This document shows positions 1 to 8,164 of a stretch of DNA of 38,033 nucleotides, piece after piece; the stretch's first letter is position 1; every line of letters begins with the position of its first letter. Source of the DNA: an uncultured Bacteroidota bacterium (GTDB lineage: Bacteria; Bacteroidota; Rhodothermia; Rhodothermales; UBA10348); contig CALEEY010000332.1 in the NCBI GenBank assembly GCA_937877085.1, forward strand, positions 1-38,033. The letters are read 5' to 3'. The notes under the pieces were generated by a model. That model saw only the letters and a program-made list of their open reading frames with translations. It was not told the origin of the DNA and ran no database searches. Made by a program: the position numbers and the translations under genes.

Positions 1-125
1 AAAAGTGCCTGACACAACGCACTAAGATCAAGCCATTTGACTTTTTCTCCTGTTCTTTTTTCTACATCACTTAATGAGTGATACAGATTAAAACCATCGA
101 TTAGAAATGATGCACGTTTCGGCAT
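1..125 (-). CDS. NYN-domain protein (LabA/PIN-like RNase family), N-terminal 41 residues only
   Basis: The gene enters the window from its start codon at 125 and runs off the left edge; only 41 codons are visible. The protein begins MPKRASFLIDGFNLYHSL, the typical opening strand of NYN domains (PIN-like nuclease fold), with the conserved acidic residue in LIDGFN at about residue 10 and the later KWLDLSALCQAL helix usual for this family. Members are thought to be metal-dependent RNases or RNA-processing factors; that role is family knowledge and is not tested here. The start is well fixed because the core strand begins at residue 5. There is no Shine-Dalgarno sequence: nine T residues from a hairpin end three bases before the ATG. 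The rest of the gene, including the other acidic residues, lies outside the window. Confidence 0.75.
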   Translation of the reverse strand, partial: MPKRASFLIDGFNLYHSLSDVEKRTGEKVKWLDLSALCQAL

Positions 126-128
126 GGT

Positions 129-159
129 AAAAAAAAACCCATGGATCGAAACCCATGGG
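129..159 (-). terminator. Hairpin plus T9 tract (intrinsic terminator or attenuator) directly before the NYN start codon
   Basis: On the minus strand a 7-bp stem CCCATGG/CCATGGG with an 8-base loop (arms 153-159 and 138-144) is followed at once by nine T residues (137-129), the form of a Rho-independent terminator. It lies 210 bases downstream of the M28 peptidase stop and only 3 bases upstream of the NYN gene ATG. It may end the peptidase transcript, but its position means it would also sit in the leader of the next gene. Confidence 0.6.
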
Positions 160-372
160 CGGCCACTAATCGCGCTTTTGGCACAGATAGAGTGGGGTAG
201 AATTGTACTTCAATGTACGTAATTGTTGATATATGTTGCCAACAGACACTTCGAATTCACACGATTGTAATCGGCCACGATCGCCAAAGTTGAAGCGATA
301 CATGAGTAATTTACACGAATAGGACACCAAACATGATTCAGCATAACACGCAAATGTTACCGATTCCCACCT
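160..372. other. Intergenic stretch, no gene seen
   Basis: AT-richer spacer between the M28 peptidase stop and the hairpin. I found no open frame with family features and no tRNA-like cloverleaf. A promoter for the NYN gene on the minus strand could lie here (TTG-like and TA-rich elements are present), but none matches a consensus well enough to call. Confidence 0.4.
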
Positions 373-2607
373 CTACCTGTTAGTGTCTTTCACTTCTCCC
401 ATCGATGCCGCGTTTTTGATGGTGTTCATGGCGTTCGTTACGGCTTTCAGCATTTCCGCGACCTGCACCATTTGCTGGTTCATTTCATCCCATTTCAGTT
501 CTTCGGCCGCTTCTCGGATGCCTGGCAGTGTTTTCACCCCATACCCCGTGTAAAATCCAGGAGCGTAGATTTGGTGGCGGTACCACGGCCTACGCGGAAG
601 TCCTTTGTCCGAAGCCATGGCTCGCTCGAGTTGGGCGATAGCCACATTGAGCGCGGCAGACGCTTCGGCATTGGCAACAGCCGTATCCGCATCTTTTGCC
701 GCGGCCAAGAGGTCGACCATGGCGTTTTTGACGATGGCAAACGAGATAAAAGGCACGTTTTCCTTGGCTTTTGGCGCTGAAATGGACTCAGTTGGGTCGA
801 GTGCCAGCTGAAAAGCGCCAGAAGCGACCAGTTTGTTGTGATTTTCGGTTTTGGTACGGGTGTCGTCGACTAGCTTTTCGATTTCCTCGACATAGTCCCC
901 TACGTGGCCCACAAAGGTCTCAAAGCGAAACGGGAGGATGTCCGCACCAGCCAAACGCATCGTGGAGCGCCCCATCACCTTAGCAAGTGTCACGCCATAC
1001 GCAAAATCGGGGTCGCCGAAGCGTTTGTAGTGGTCGTAGGAGTCAAAAATAGAGTGATACGATCCGCCGCCGCTTTCTCCTCCAAATCCAATGTTGAGGG
1101 AAGCGATTCCCATGTGCTGGAGATAAGGGGAGTAGTCGGATCCGGAGCCTAGCGGCTCGATCGGGATATCGCCCTTTTCAGGCGTTTCCTTGGAGCCGTT
1201 GGCAAGGTCTCGGGCTCGGCGGCGTTCGAGGACCGAAACGCCGGTCTGAGGATCTACCACGTCCGCTGCAATTTGATTGATGAACGCCTGCATGGTGTGC
1301 GACCCGCCCATGCCAATAAAGCCACGGCCACTGCCATCGGTGTTGAGGTAGGCTACCATCTTTTCATCGATTTCGTCGCGGTGATATTCCACCCACTCGG
1401 TAGATCCCAAAAGCCCAGGTTCTTCACCATCCCAAGACCCATACATAATGGTCCGTTTGGGTCTATACCCTTGTTTTGCAAGGGCGCCAATAGCTTTTGC
1501 TTCTGCAAGCATGGCTACTTGGCCACTGATGGGGTCGGCAGCTCCAAAAACCCATCCATCGCGGTGATTTCCGCGCATAATCCATTCATCCGGAAATTCG
1601 CTGCCCTTCATGCGGGCAATTACGTTGTAGGCTGGCACGATGTCCCAGCTGAATTTCAGTTTCAAATGAACCGTGGCAGGCCCTGGTCCGATATGGTAGG
1701 TTATAGGTAGAGCGCCTCTCCAAGCAGCCGGTGCTACCTGCCCGTCAATGGCAGCCAGGAGCGGAAGGGCGTCTTGGTAGGAGATAGGGAGCACCGGAAT
1801 TTTCATTACCGTCGGAGATTCTTCGGGCGTCATGCGCTTGGTGTTTTCCTTCGCTCCCACAAACGGTGTTAGCGGATCCCCTGGATAGAGCGGCATATCG
1901 GCTACGGAGCCGCGCTGGGCTCCCATGGCCATTTTGTAGGCGCCTTTGGGGTAAACATCGCCCTGGAAGTATCCATCGTCGCGCGGGTCTGAATACAGAA
2001 TGGTACCTATTGCGCCGTGTTCGTAGGCCACTTTGGGCTTAATACCGCGCCAAGAGCCGCCGTATTTGGCGATCACAATTTTACCTTTAACCGAGATGCC
2101 TAAGCGTTCTAATTCGTCGTAATCAGCTGGAATTCCTTGATTTACGAACACCAATTCGCCCGTAACATCGCCATCGGCCGAATAGGCATTGAAGGGTGGC
2201 AGCATGTCTTCGCGGACGTTAGAAGTGGCGTCTTCTTCTAGCACGGGTTCGTCCAGGATGGCGGTATACTGGGTAGGAGCAATGAGTTCGAGTGAACGCT
2301 CAAGCGGCGTTGGAAAAAGAACGTGAAATACTTCGATTTCCGTTTCATATCCCCAAGATTTGAACAGATCGGCCACATATTCCGCATTCGCTTTGCTCAT
2401 GGGCGACCCCACATGTTGGGGCTTGGACGTCATATGCTTCATCCAGCCATCCAAATCGGATGGGTTCAGTAAGCCATCATATGTGGCCTCTAGCGCGTGC
2501 TGAGCGTCAGATCCACTTTCGGAGAATCCAATGATGCGTTCCCCAGCGATGGGGGAAGCAGCCAAAAGGAGAAGGAGGCAGATAGAGAGCAGGGAGCGTC
2601 GTAGCAT
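373..2607 (-). CDS. M28 family metallopeptidase, glutamate carboxypeptidase II (PSMA)-like, secreted
   Basis: A 744-residue dizinc exopeptidase of the M28B type. A signal peptide (residues 1-22, LLSICLLLLLAASPIAG) sends it out of the cytoplasm. A PA domain covers roughly residues 145-290, the peptidase domain about 320-560, and a transferrin-receptor-like dimerisation region the C-terminus. All metal and catalytic residues are in place with GCPII spacing: H348 (NHRDGW), D358, E395 and E396 (SWDGEE, the first being the catalytic base), D424 (NTDGS) and H518 (YHSIFDSY). Family members remove C-terminal or N-terminal residues from peptides; the exact substrate cannot be read from sequence. The gene lies 72 bases behind the DapA-family gene on the same strand, so the two may be co-transcribed. 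Start ATG at 2607. Confidence 0.92.
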   Translation of the reverse strand: MLRRSLLSICLLLLLAASPIAGERIIGFSESGSDAQHALEATYDGLLNPSDLDGWMKHMTSKPQHVGSPMSKANAEYVADLFKSWGYETEIEVFHVLFPTPLERSLELIAPTQYTAILDEPVLEEDATSNVREDMLPPFNAYSADGDVTGELVFVNQGIPADYDELERLGISVKGKIVIAKYGGSWRGIKPKVAYEHGAIGTILYSDPRDDGYFQGDVYPKGAYKMAMGAQRGSVADMPLYPGDPLTPFVGAKENTKRMTPEESPTVMKIPVLPISYQDALPLLAAIDGQVAPAAWRGALPITYHIGPGPATVHLKLKFSWDIVPAYNVIARMKGSEFPDEWIMRGNHRDGWVFGAADPISGQVAMLAEAKAIGALAKQGYRPKRTIMYGSWDGEEPGLLGSTEWVEYHRDEIDEKMVAYLNTDGSGRGFIGMGGSHTMQAFINQIAADVVDPQTGVSVLERRRARDLANGSKETPEKGDIPIEPLGSGSDYSPYLQHMGIASLNIGFGGESGGGSYHSIFDSYDHYKRFGDPDFAYGVTLAKVMGRSTMRLAGADILPFRFETFVGHVGDYVEEIEKLVDDTRTKTENHNKLVASGAFQLALDPTESISAPKAKENVPFISFAIVKNAMVDLLAAAKDADTAVANAEASAALNVAIAQLERAMASDKGLPRRPWYRHQIYAPGFYTGYGVKTLPGIREAAEELKWDEMNQQMVQVAEMLKAVTNAMNTIKNAASMGEVKDTNR

Positions 2608-2679
2608 GAATCGAGCGGGTTTAATGTTCGATTGAATGTACGGGTGCGAGGCGAACGAGGCTACCCCTAAGACCAGTAC

Positions 2680-3621
2680 CTAGGCGGATTTCGCTTTGGG
2701 GCTGATGGCAGTCTTCTGAAGCGTTTTAACTTCGGCGAAGTTTGGAAGCGTCCCGGTTGAATCGACAATTTGCTCGAGACGCTGCTGATGCGCCACCGAA
2801 AGCTCCGTTAGCGGTGGACGGACCAAGTTCAGGCCCGGCTCATTGTGATATTCCGCGAGTAAGAATTTCATGGTCGATACAAAGGGAAGGGCTTCAAGCG
2901 CTTTTCTGACCTTGATCATGCGGTCGGCTTCCCCTTTTTCGCCGTCGTAAACAGCGCGCGCTAAGCGGGATGTAACGTTGGCCGTGGCCGAAATGCACCC
3001 GACACCGCCTTCGCGAATGGCATACGGCAGAAGTGCCTCGGAGCCTGCAAAGACCGCGAAATCTTCGATTTCGCGGCAATAGTGCGTCAAATTGTCCGTA
3101 TCCCCGCTGGAATCCTTAATGCCGACGATTTGGCTCCCAAACTCCTCTTTCAGCCGGTGGATGACCGGCACAGAATATCCGATTCCCGCCATGCGAGGGA
3201 AGTGATATAAAATCACCTTCATCGATTCCCGATCTACTTTATCGATGGTAGACGAAATGGTGTTTACCAACCCATCATCCGAAACCGATTTGTAGTAAAA
3301 CGGAGGAAGCAACAAAACGGCGGCGCAACCAGCGTCAACCGCGTGTTGAGACAGTTCAACCGAATCAGGAACCGCGCTACACCCAGTTCCAACCACAATT
3401 TTAGAAAGATCGACGCCTTTTTCGAATAATTCTTCGATCAGCCGCCGCCGTTCCAGCACGGAAAATGAGTTGGCTTCGCCGGTAGTACCAAACAATACGA
3501 CTCCGTGACAGCCTTCGGAATGAAGCCAGTTTATGTGTCGTGCTAAACGATCGGCATCTGGGGAAAGGTCAGGGGAAAGGGGGGTAATTGACGCCGCCCA
3601 AACTCCGCTCAATACACTCAT
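2680..3621 (-). CDS. DapA-family (class I, Schiff-base) aldolase/lyase
   Basis: A 313-residue TIM-barrel protein of the dihydrodipicolinate synthase/N-acetylneuraminate lyase superfamily. Visible marks are the GTTGE substrate loop (residues 45-49), the catalytic Tyr in ILYHFPRMAG (Y139) and the Schiff-base Lys in GIKDSSGD (K169). In true DapA the motif after the Tyr is YNVPSRT, whose Arg binds the carboxylate of aspartate semialdehyde; here it reads YHFPRMA, so that Arg is shifted or missing. The enzyme therefore may not be the lysine-pathway DapA but a relative acting on another 2-oxo acid, such as a sugar acid or hydroxyproline-type substrate. It is upstream of the M28 peptidase on the same strand. 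Start ATG at 3621, with a typical family length of about 300 residues. Confidence 0.85.
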   Translation of the reverse strand: MSVLSGVWAASITPLSPDLSPDADRLARHINWLHSEGCHGVVLFGTTGEANSFSVLERRRLIEELFEKGVDLSKIVVGTGCSAVPDSVELSQHAVDAGCAAVLLLPPFYYKSVSDDGLVNTISSTIDKVDRESMKVILYHFPRMAGIGYSVPVIHRLKEEFGSQIVGIKDSSGDTDNLTHYCREIEDFAVFAGSEALLPYAIREGGVGCISATANVTSRLARAVYDGEKGEADRMIKVRKALEALPFVSTMKFLLAEYHNEPGLNLVRPPLTELSVAHQQRLEQIVDSTGTLPNFAEVKTLQKTAISPKAKSA

Positions 3622-3801
3622 TAACTATCCGCCAATAACTATCTGGAAAAACGCTGGTCACGAGATTGTGAGGAGGCTCTCTATGACGAGAATCGTAGGG
3701 AGTTCCGCTTCAAATATACTTCACATCTTGTGGTAATAATTGAGAATTTTGCTATGGTTTTATGTCCGGCCGGCTGGCCTGCAGAAATGGGTTTGAGGGC
3801 G

Positions 3802-4001
3802 CTAAAAACGCACGCGAAAGAGATCTTCATCCGAAACCTGGGCCATCGAGCGCTCCGCCATTTTTTTATACTTTTCCATTTGGTCAATGGCGTCTTCGAG
3901 GAATAACGTCGAGGAATAACGTCGAGGAATAACGTCGATGGATTCAGAGGACGATTTTCGATTAAGCTGAAGGAGGCTTGGGTTGCACCCCAGGACACCA
4001 T
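3802..4001 (-). pseudogene. DUF1572/DinB-like protein, frameshifted and truncated remnant
   Basis: Read on the minus strand, one frame gives ENRPLNPSTLFL and another gives LEDAIDQMEKYKKMAERSM followed by AQVSDEDLFRVRF and a TAG stop at 3802. Joined, they give the N-terminal helix of DUF1572 proteins, members of the DinB-like four-helix bundle fold. The frame switch falls exactly in three tandem copies of a 13-bp unit (3898-3936); one copy in place of three joins the halves in frame. Nothing resembling the remaining roughly 130 residues of the family follows the stop, so the gene is truncated as well as shifted. ATG at 4001 is a possible start; the first 20 or so residues may not be coding. 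Unlikely to make a functional protein. Confidence 0.6.
3898..3936 (+). repeat. Three perfect tandem copies of a 13-bp unit
   Basis: GAGGAATAACGTC occurs at 3898-3910, 3911-3923 and 3924-3936 without mismatch. The period is not a multiple of three, and the array sits inside the DUF1572-like remnant, where the two extra copies (26 bp) shift its reading frame. Confidence 0.95.
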
Positions 4002-4085
4002 AATCGGTTCATGAGCGCCAATATGGCGTGTTAGGAACCTGCAAATGGGAGGTCTGTACGCGGGGATCACCCACCCAATTGTTTT

Positions 4086-5120
4086 ATGTCCCGTCCTGTC
4101 GCACGCCAAGGATCCCGCCCCAAGCCTCGGCCAATGCCCCGCTCCTCGTCAGGCTCAAAATCGCGCCTCTCGATCATCCTTGTCTTACTTGTCGTCTTCG
4201 TTCTGCTTGCTTTGGCGGGACCACGCGTTGAGATTGACACGGAATGGACAGATGTCCAAGTCCCGTCGGATATGGACGGGTGGCTGGCCGCGTCGGAAGG
4301 AGTCGTTCCAAATATGAGGCCGGGCCTTCAAAAACAGATCATTTGGGCCGATTCGACCCATGCAAAAACACCCATCTCCGTGGTGTATGTGCACGGTTTT
4401 TCATCCTCCAGATTCGAGACTTCGCCGTTTTCTGATTCCATAGCCGTAGCGCTAGGCGCCAATCTGTTTTACACCCGGCTTCGGGGCCACGGCCAGAGCG
4501 GGCTGGAAATGGGAGCATCGAAAGCTCAAGAGTGGATCCAAGACACCGTTGAAAGTATCCGCATTGGTGAGGCCATCGGGGATAAGGTCATTCTCGTTGG
4601 GACATCGACAGGTGCCACGTTGGTTGCTTGGGCCGATTTTCAACCGGAATTATTGGAAAACGTGGTTGCGCAGGTTTGGGTCAGCCCCAATTTTGGCCCA
4701 GCCGACTACAAATCGGATATGCTTTTGTGGCCGTGGGGTCGACAATTGATGAAGGCTGTTCTGGGCGATACCTACTCCTATGTCCCGCAAAACGAGCTTC
4801 ACGATGCTTCAGGGACGTCTAGTTATGGCACAGATGTGCTCCTCCAGATGATGGGATTGGTGGATGTGGTTCGAGAGTCGGATTTTTCAACCGTAACCAT
4901 TCCCACCTACATGGTCTATGCTCCATCGGACCGCGTAGTCGATCAAAATATTTCTGTTCGGATGTACGGGGAGATGAAAGCGGCCGAAAAGGACTCGATG
5001 GTGGTTCTTCAAGCTCTAGATACGTACGACCACGTGATTGTGGGCGATGCTTTGGGACCGGAGAATACGATGCCGGTGGCGCGCCGAGTCATTGAGTTTC
5101 TGAAAAGCCTAGAACTCTAG
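4086..5120 (+). CDS. Alpha/beta hydrolase, membrane-anchored
   Basis: A 344-residue protein with a basic N-terminus and one hydrophobic segment (about residues 28-45), so probably an inner-membrane anchor with the catalytic domain outside the cytoplasm. The fold marks are in order: the oxyanion region VVYVHGFSSS (about 99-108), the nucleophile elbow GTSTGA (S174), an Asp in APSDRVVDQ (D282) and a His in TYDHVIVG (H316). The substrate is unknown; esterase, lipase or acyltransferase-like chemistry are all possible. The stop lies four bases from the stop of the convergent TonB receptor gene. The upstream region has no Shine-Dalgarno sequence. An 11-bp stretch (GTTTTATGTCC) at 4081-4091, covering the start codon, is repeated exactly at 3757-3767. 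Confidence 0.85.
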   Translation: MSRPVARQGSRPKPRPMPRSSSGSKSRLSIILVLLVVFVLLALAGPRVEIDTEWTDVQVPSDMDGWLAASEGVVPNMRPGLQKQIIWADSTHAKTPISVVYVHGFSSSRFETSPFSDSIAVALGANLFYTRLRGHGQSGLEMGASKAQEWIQDTVESIRIGEAIGDKVILVGTSTGATLVAWADFQPELLENVVAQVWVSPNFGPADYKSDMLLWPWGRQLMKAVLGDTYSYVPQNELHDASGTSSYGTDVLLQMMGLVDVVRESDFSTVTIPTYMVYAPSDRVVDQNISVRMYGEMKAAEKDSMVVLQALDTYDHVIVGDALGPENTMPVARRVIEFLKSLEL

Positions 5121-5124
5121 CGCC

Positions 5125-8076
5125 CTAAAATGCGTGGGTTAGGCGAAGCAGCGTTAGTCGTCCAATTTCAGGGACAAACACGAATTCTCGGTGCCTGTTA
5201 TCCGTGAGGTTTTGGATGGTTAGGTTGAGATTGGTGTTTGTGGAGAAGGGTAGTTCGTATTGCAAGGAGCCATCGAAGACCACGAAGGAATCCACTTCGC
5301 CCACGTATACGTCGCTGCGAACGGGGTAGCCTTGAACATATCGGCCTCGAATCGAAAAGCCGAGCCGCCCATCTTCGGTTTCATAGGCCACTTGGCCGCC
5401 GCCTTTGTGGCGCGGGGCATTCAAACTTATATCGTCGATTCCCGCCACGTTTCGAAAGTAATTGTCGGAGATCCACGAATACATCAGCCCAACCCGTAGT
5501 TGGCGGCTCAAAAAGGCCATAATATTTACATCCAGGCCCCTAACGGTCACTTTCCCGAAATTTCGTCGCATCAACATTACCGCCGTAGGATCGAATGCTT
5601 CCGCGGGGGTTACCGTCCCAAAGGGTATGGCTCCTGCCACACCTGCGGCCACAAGGAAGGCCAATTCGGATGATGGGTCGCCGTCGGAATTGCCCAATAC
5701 GCCGGGAGACGTATCCAACCGGGCTAAAGCTGCCGCCGCCGATGCATTGGCTGGATCGGATAGCGCACTTCGAATGGCGGGAATCAGATACGCGTTTAAA
5801 GTGCCACTTTCTAGAAAAATGTTGGGCGTACCTACAGCGAAAGGACCGATAAAATTGCTGACCTCGGATTGATATAAGTCCGCGGAGGCAATTATGCCGC
5901 CCGCAATAATGCCTTTGTATCCGAATTCCAGCGTCCGGGTTCGGACGACTTCCAGCTTTTTAAAATCGTCCACATGCGAAGAGGGAATAAACGACTGGCT
6001 GGCTAGATTTAACACCTGCATCGCGTTAGATACGCCGGTAACCTCTTGGGGGAGAACGGCTTCAAGCGCTGCGGTTAAGGCTGCAGACTGCGATGGCAAA
6101 ATGACCCCTTGACCTACCAAGTTGTCTGCCAATCCGGCTATCGTGGCTTGGCGCGCCACGTCCCACATCACATTGGTAAATACCGGATCGTTCTGATCGA
6201 TATAGTCAGCAGTGGATAGGCCTCGAGGATCAAGAGGGGCAAACGGCGATCGGAAACGGGGCAGACCATTGGCACCTTGTTCAAAATGGAAGCCATTTTG
6301 CATGCCTTGAACTCTCAGATCGGTGGTCGGAGCAAAGCCCAATAACGATTCCATACGGCCCAGGGTGAAGACGTCTGCGCGACCAAGGACATCGGCAAAC
6401 AGGTCGTTTGGAAGGGGCGTTCGAAAGGCTTGATTGAATGTAAATCGGGTGGTGTGGGCTTTTCCGGGTTTAAAGACGATGGCGGCGCGCGGCGAGAAGG
6501 TGTAGAGTCCCAATTTATCATGGTAATCGACGCGCGCCGCGCCCACCACGTTCAACCGATCAGAAAAGCGTGTCTCTGACTGGACATAGACCCCGATTTC
6601 GGTGACGTTATCGTCCTTTTCGTTTCTACCGTTAACGGTGCCTTCGCCCTGCGGAATCGTATAAAAACCGTCCATTCCGTACGTAAAACGCTGGTTTGCA
6701 TTCAACTCCGTGAAGTGTTGCACCTGTGCAACAAACAACCGCGAGACGTCTCGAAAAACCTGCCCAGTTCGCAGGAAATAGGAGGCCCCCGAGTTCATGA
6801 GGTTGGCATAGGTTTGGGCAAAGAGACGCCCCGTTCGAAACCGCAGTTGGCCGTAAGAAATACGGGCATTTTCAACTTGAGCGGCCCCCGTAGGCGTGAT
6901 TTCAATGTTGTTACCGCGCGTTACGCCGGCGCTGAACACCAAGGAAGTCGTCGGGGAAAACCGATAATCCAAACGGGTATTCACGGCCAAATTTCGTACG
7001 CCGAAGTCCCGGCGGCCAATTAATAGGGTATCGGCAGCCGCGCCGGCCTGCAGCGCCTGACTGCGCGCCTCGATTTCTTCCGGATCGAAGTATTCGAAAT
7101 CGGTCCCGGCATAGTACTGGGCGGCCACTTTGTACCCAAACTTAGTCCCTCGCGTGCCAGCGTGTCTGATGGAAGCCAATGCCACATCTTGCTGGCCCCG
7201 CGCAAAACTTACGGAAGTGCCTTTCGAATCGAATGGGCTTTTGGTGATCATGTGCACCACCCCATTGGCGGCGTTTGGGCCATAAAGAGCCGAGGCCGGA
7301 CCAGAAACCACTTCAATTTGGTCTAAATCTCCATTCGACATCGGAATAAGTTGTAGAGCAGTTAGTCGGACGGAAGGCGCCGCTGCTATTCGGTTGTCGA
7401 CTAGGGTCAAGAGGGAAGTGGCTAGATTATCATTGAATCCTCTGATTACAATTCTGGATGATATTAAGCCGGTGGTTATTAGATCGACACCTGGCACCGA
7501 CGCAAGGTGAGCAGCGGCGGTTAAAACGGTGCGCGTCTCCAATTCACGCGCTTCTAAGACGGTGATGGACGCTGGTGCCTCCAATAATTTTTCGGGACGT
7601 CGAGAAGCCGTAACCGTGATGGGATTGATCAGATAAGTCGTTGGTTGCAGGGCGAAATTGAACTCAATACGTGTATTTGCCTCTATTTCTACGGTTTGCG
7701 GGGTACTTGATTCATACCCTACGAATGATACCAATACATTATATATGCCTGCTGGAAGGGATATTTCGTATTGTCCGAGGACGTCTGTGGCTGTTCCCGA
7801 AGGGGCTTCGGCGCTTTGGGGGCGGCCGTTGGGCGGGCGGCCGGAGTCAGTTGGCGCTGGGTCGGAAGTTTTCCCCAAGGGAGAAGCCTTGAAAAACTGA
7901 ATGTTGGCCGAAGGTAATAGGTCGCTTGTCGCGGCGTCCTTAACAATTCCAAACACCGTTCCCGAATCTTGAGCATACACCAGGGAAGGCGACCACGCCA
8001 AAAGGGCAGCCAACACAATAGCATTTGTACCTAGATGCCTCAAAAGGGCATAAATTGTCGATTTCTGAGAAGACAT
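5125..8076 (-). CDS. TonB-dependent outer-membrane receptor with CarboxypepD_reg-like domain
   Basis: A 983-residue outer-membrane beta-barrel receptor. A signal peptide (about residues 1-36, ending SLVYAQ) is followed by a CarboxypepD_reg-like domain (GTVFGIVKDAATSDLLPSAN to NFALQP). That domain carries an unusual Pro/Gly/Ser-rich insert of about 30 residues (KASPLGKTSDPAPTDSGRPP and onward). Next come a TonB-box-like segment (NPITVTASRR), the plug (GVDLITTG, IVIRGFNDN, IEVVSGPASALYGPNAANGV) and a long barrel. The chain ends in Phe (RLTHAF), as expected for the barrel-assembly signal. Such receptors import siderophores, vitamin B12 or glycans using TonB energy. No matching partner (SusD, siderophore or B12 permease) is adjacent, so the ligand is unknown. 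The gene is divergent from the MATE remnant. Confidence 0.92.
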   Translation of the reverse strand: MSSQKSTIYALLRHLGTNAIVLAALLAWSPSLVYAQDSGTVFGIVKDAATSDLLPSANIQFFKASPLGKTSDPAPTDSGRPPNGRPQSAEAPSGTATDVLGQYEISLPAGIYNVLVSFVGYESSTPQTVEIEANTRIEFNFALQPTTYLINPITVTASRRPEKLLEAPASITVLEARELETRTVLTAAAHLASVPGVDLITTGLISSRIVIRGFNDNLATSLLTLVDNRIAAAPSVRLTALQLIPMSNGDLDQIEVVSGPASALYGPNAANGVVHMITKSPFDSKGTSVSFARGQQDVALASIRHAGTRGTKFGYKVAAQYYAGTDFEYFDPEEIEARSQALQAGAAADTLLIGRRDFGVRNLAVNTRLDYRFSPTTSLVFSAGVTRGNNIEITPTGAAQVENARISYGQLRFRTGRLFAQTYANLMNSGASYFLRTGQVFRDVSRLFVAQVQHFTELNANQRFTYGMDGFYTIPQGEGTVNGRNEKDDNVTEIGVYVQSETRFSDRLNVVGAARVDYHDKLGLYTFSPRAAIVFKPGKAHTTRFTFNQAFRTPLPNDLFADVLGRADVFTLGRMESLLGFAPTTDLRVQGMQNGFHFEQGANGLPRFRSPFAPLDPRGLSTADYIDQNDPVFTNVMWDVARQATIAGLADNLVGQGVILPSQSAALTAALEAVLPQEVTGVSNAMQVLNLASQSFIPSSHVDDFKKLEVVRTRTLEFGYKGIIAGGIIASADLYQSEVSNFIGPFAVGTPNIFLESGTLNAYLIPAIRSALSDPANASAAAALARLDTSPGVLGNSDGDPSSELAFLVAAGVAGAIPFGTVTPAEAFDPTAVMLMRRNFGKVTVRGLDVNIMAFLSRQLRVGLMYSWISDNYFRNVAGIDDISLNAPRHKGGGQVAYETEDGRLGFSIRGRYVQGYPVRSDVYVGEVDSFVVFDGSLQYELPFSTNTNLNLTIQNLTDNRHREFVFVPEIGRLTLLRLTHAF

Positions 8077-8164
8077 GGACGCTTGGGTCTGGGTGGACCA
8101 ACATTCAGTAGCTGGCCTAACATCGATACTACAACAACGTGATTCAAGCCTTAATTTATTTTGA

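Noticed and set aside
472-1710. Several plus-strand frames inside the M28 peptidase gene
   Set aside because: They are shadows of the strongly conserved minus-strand gene.
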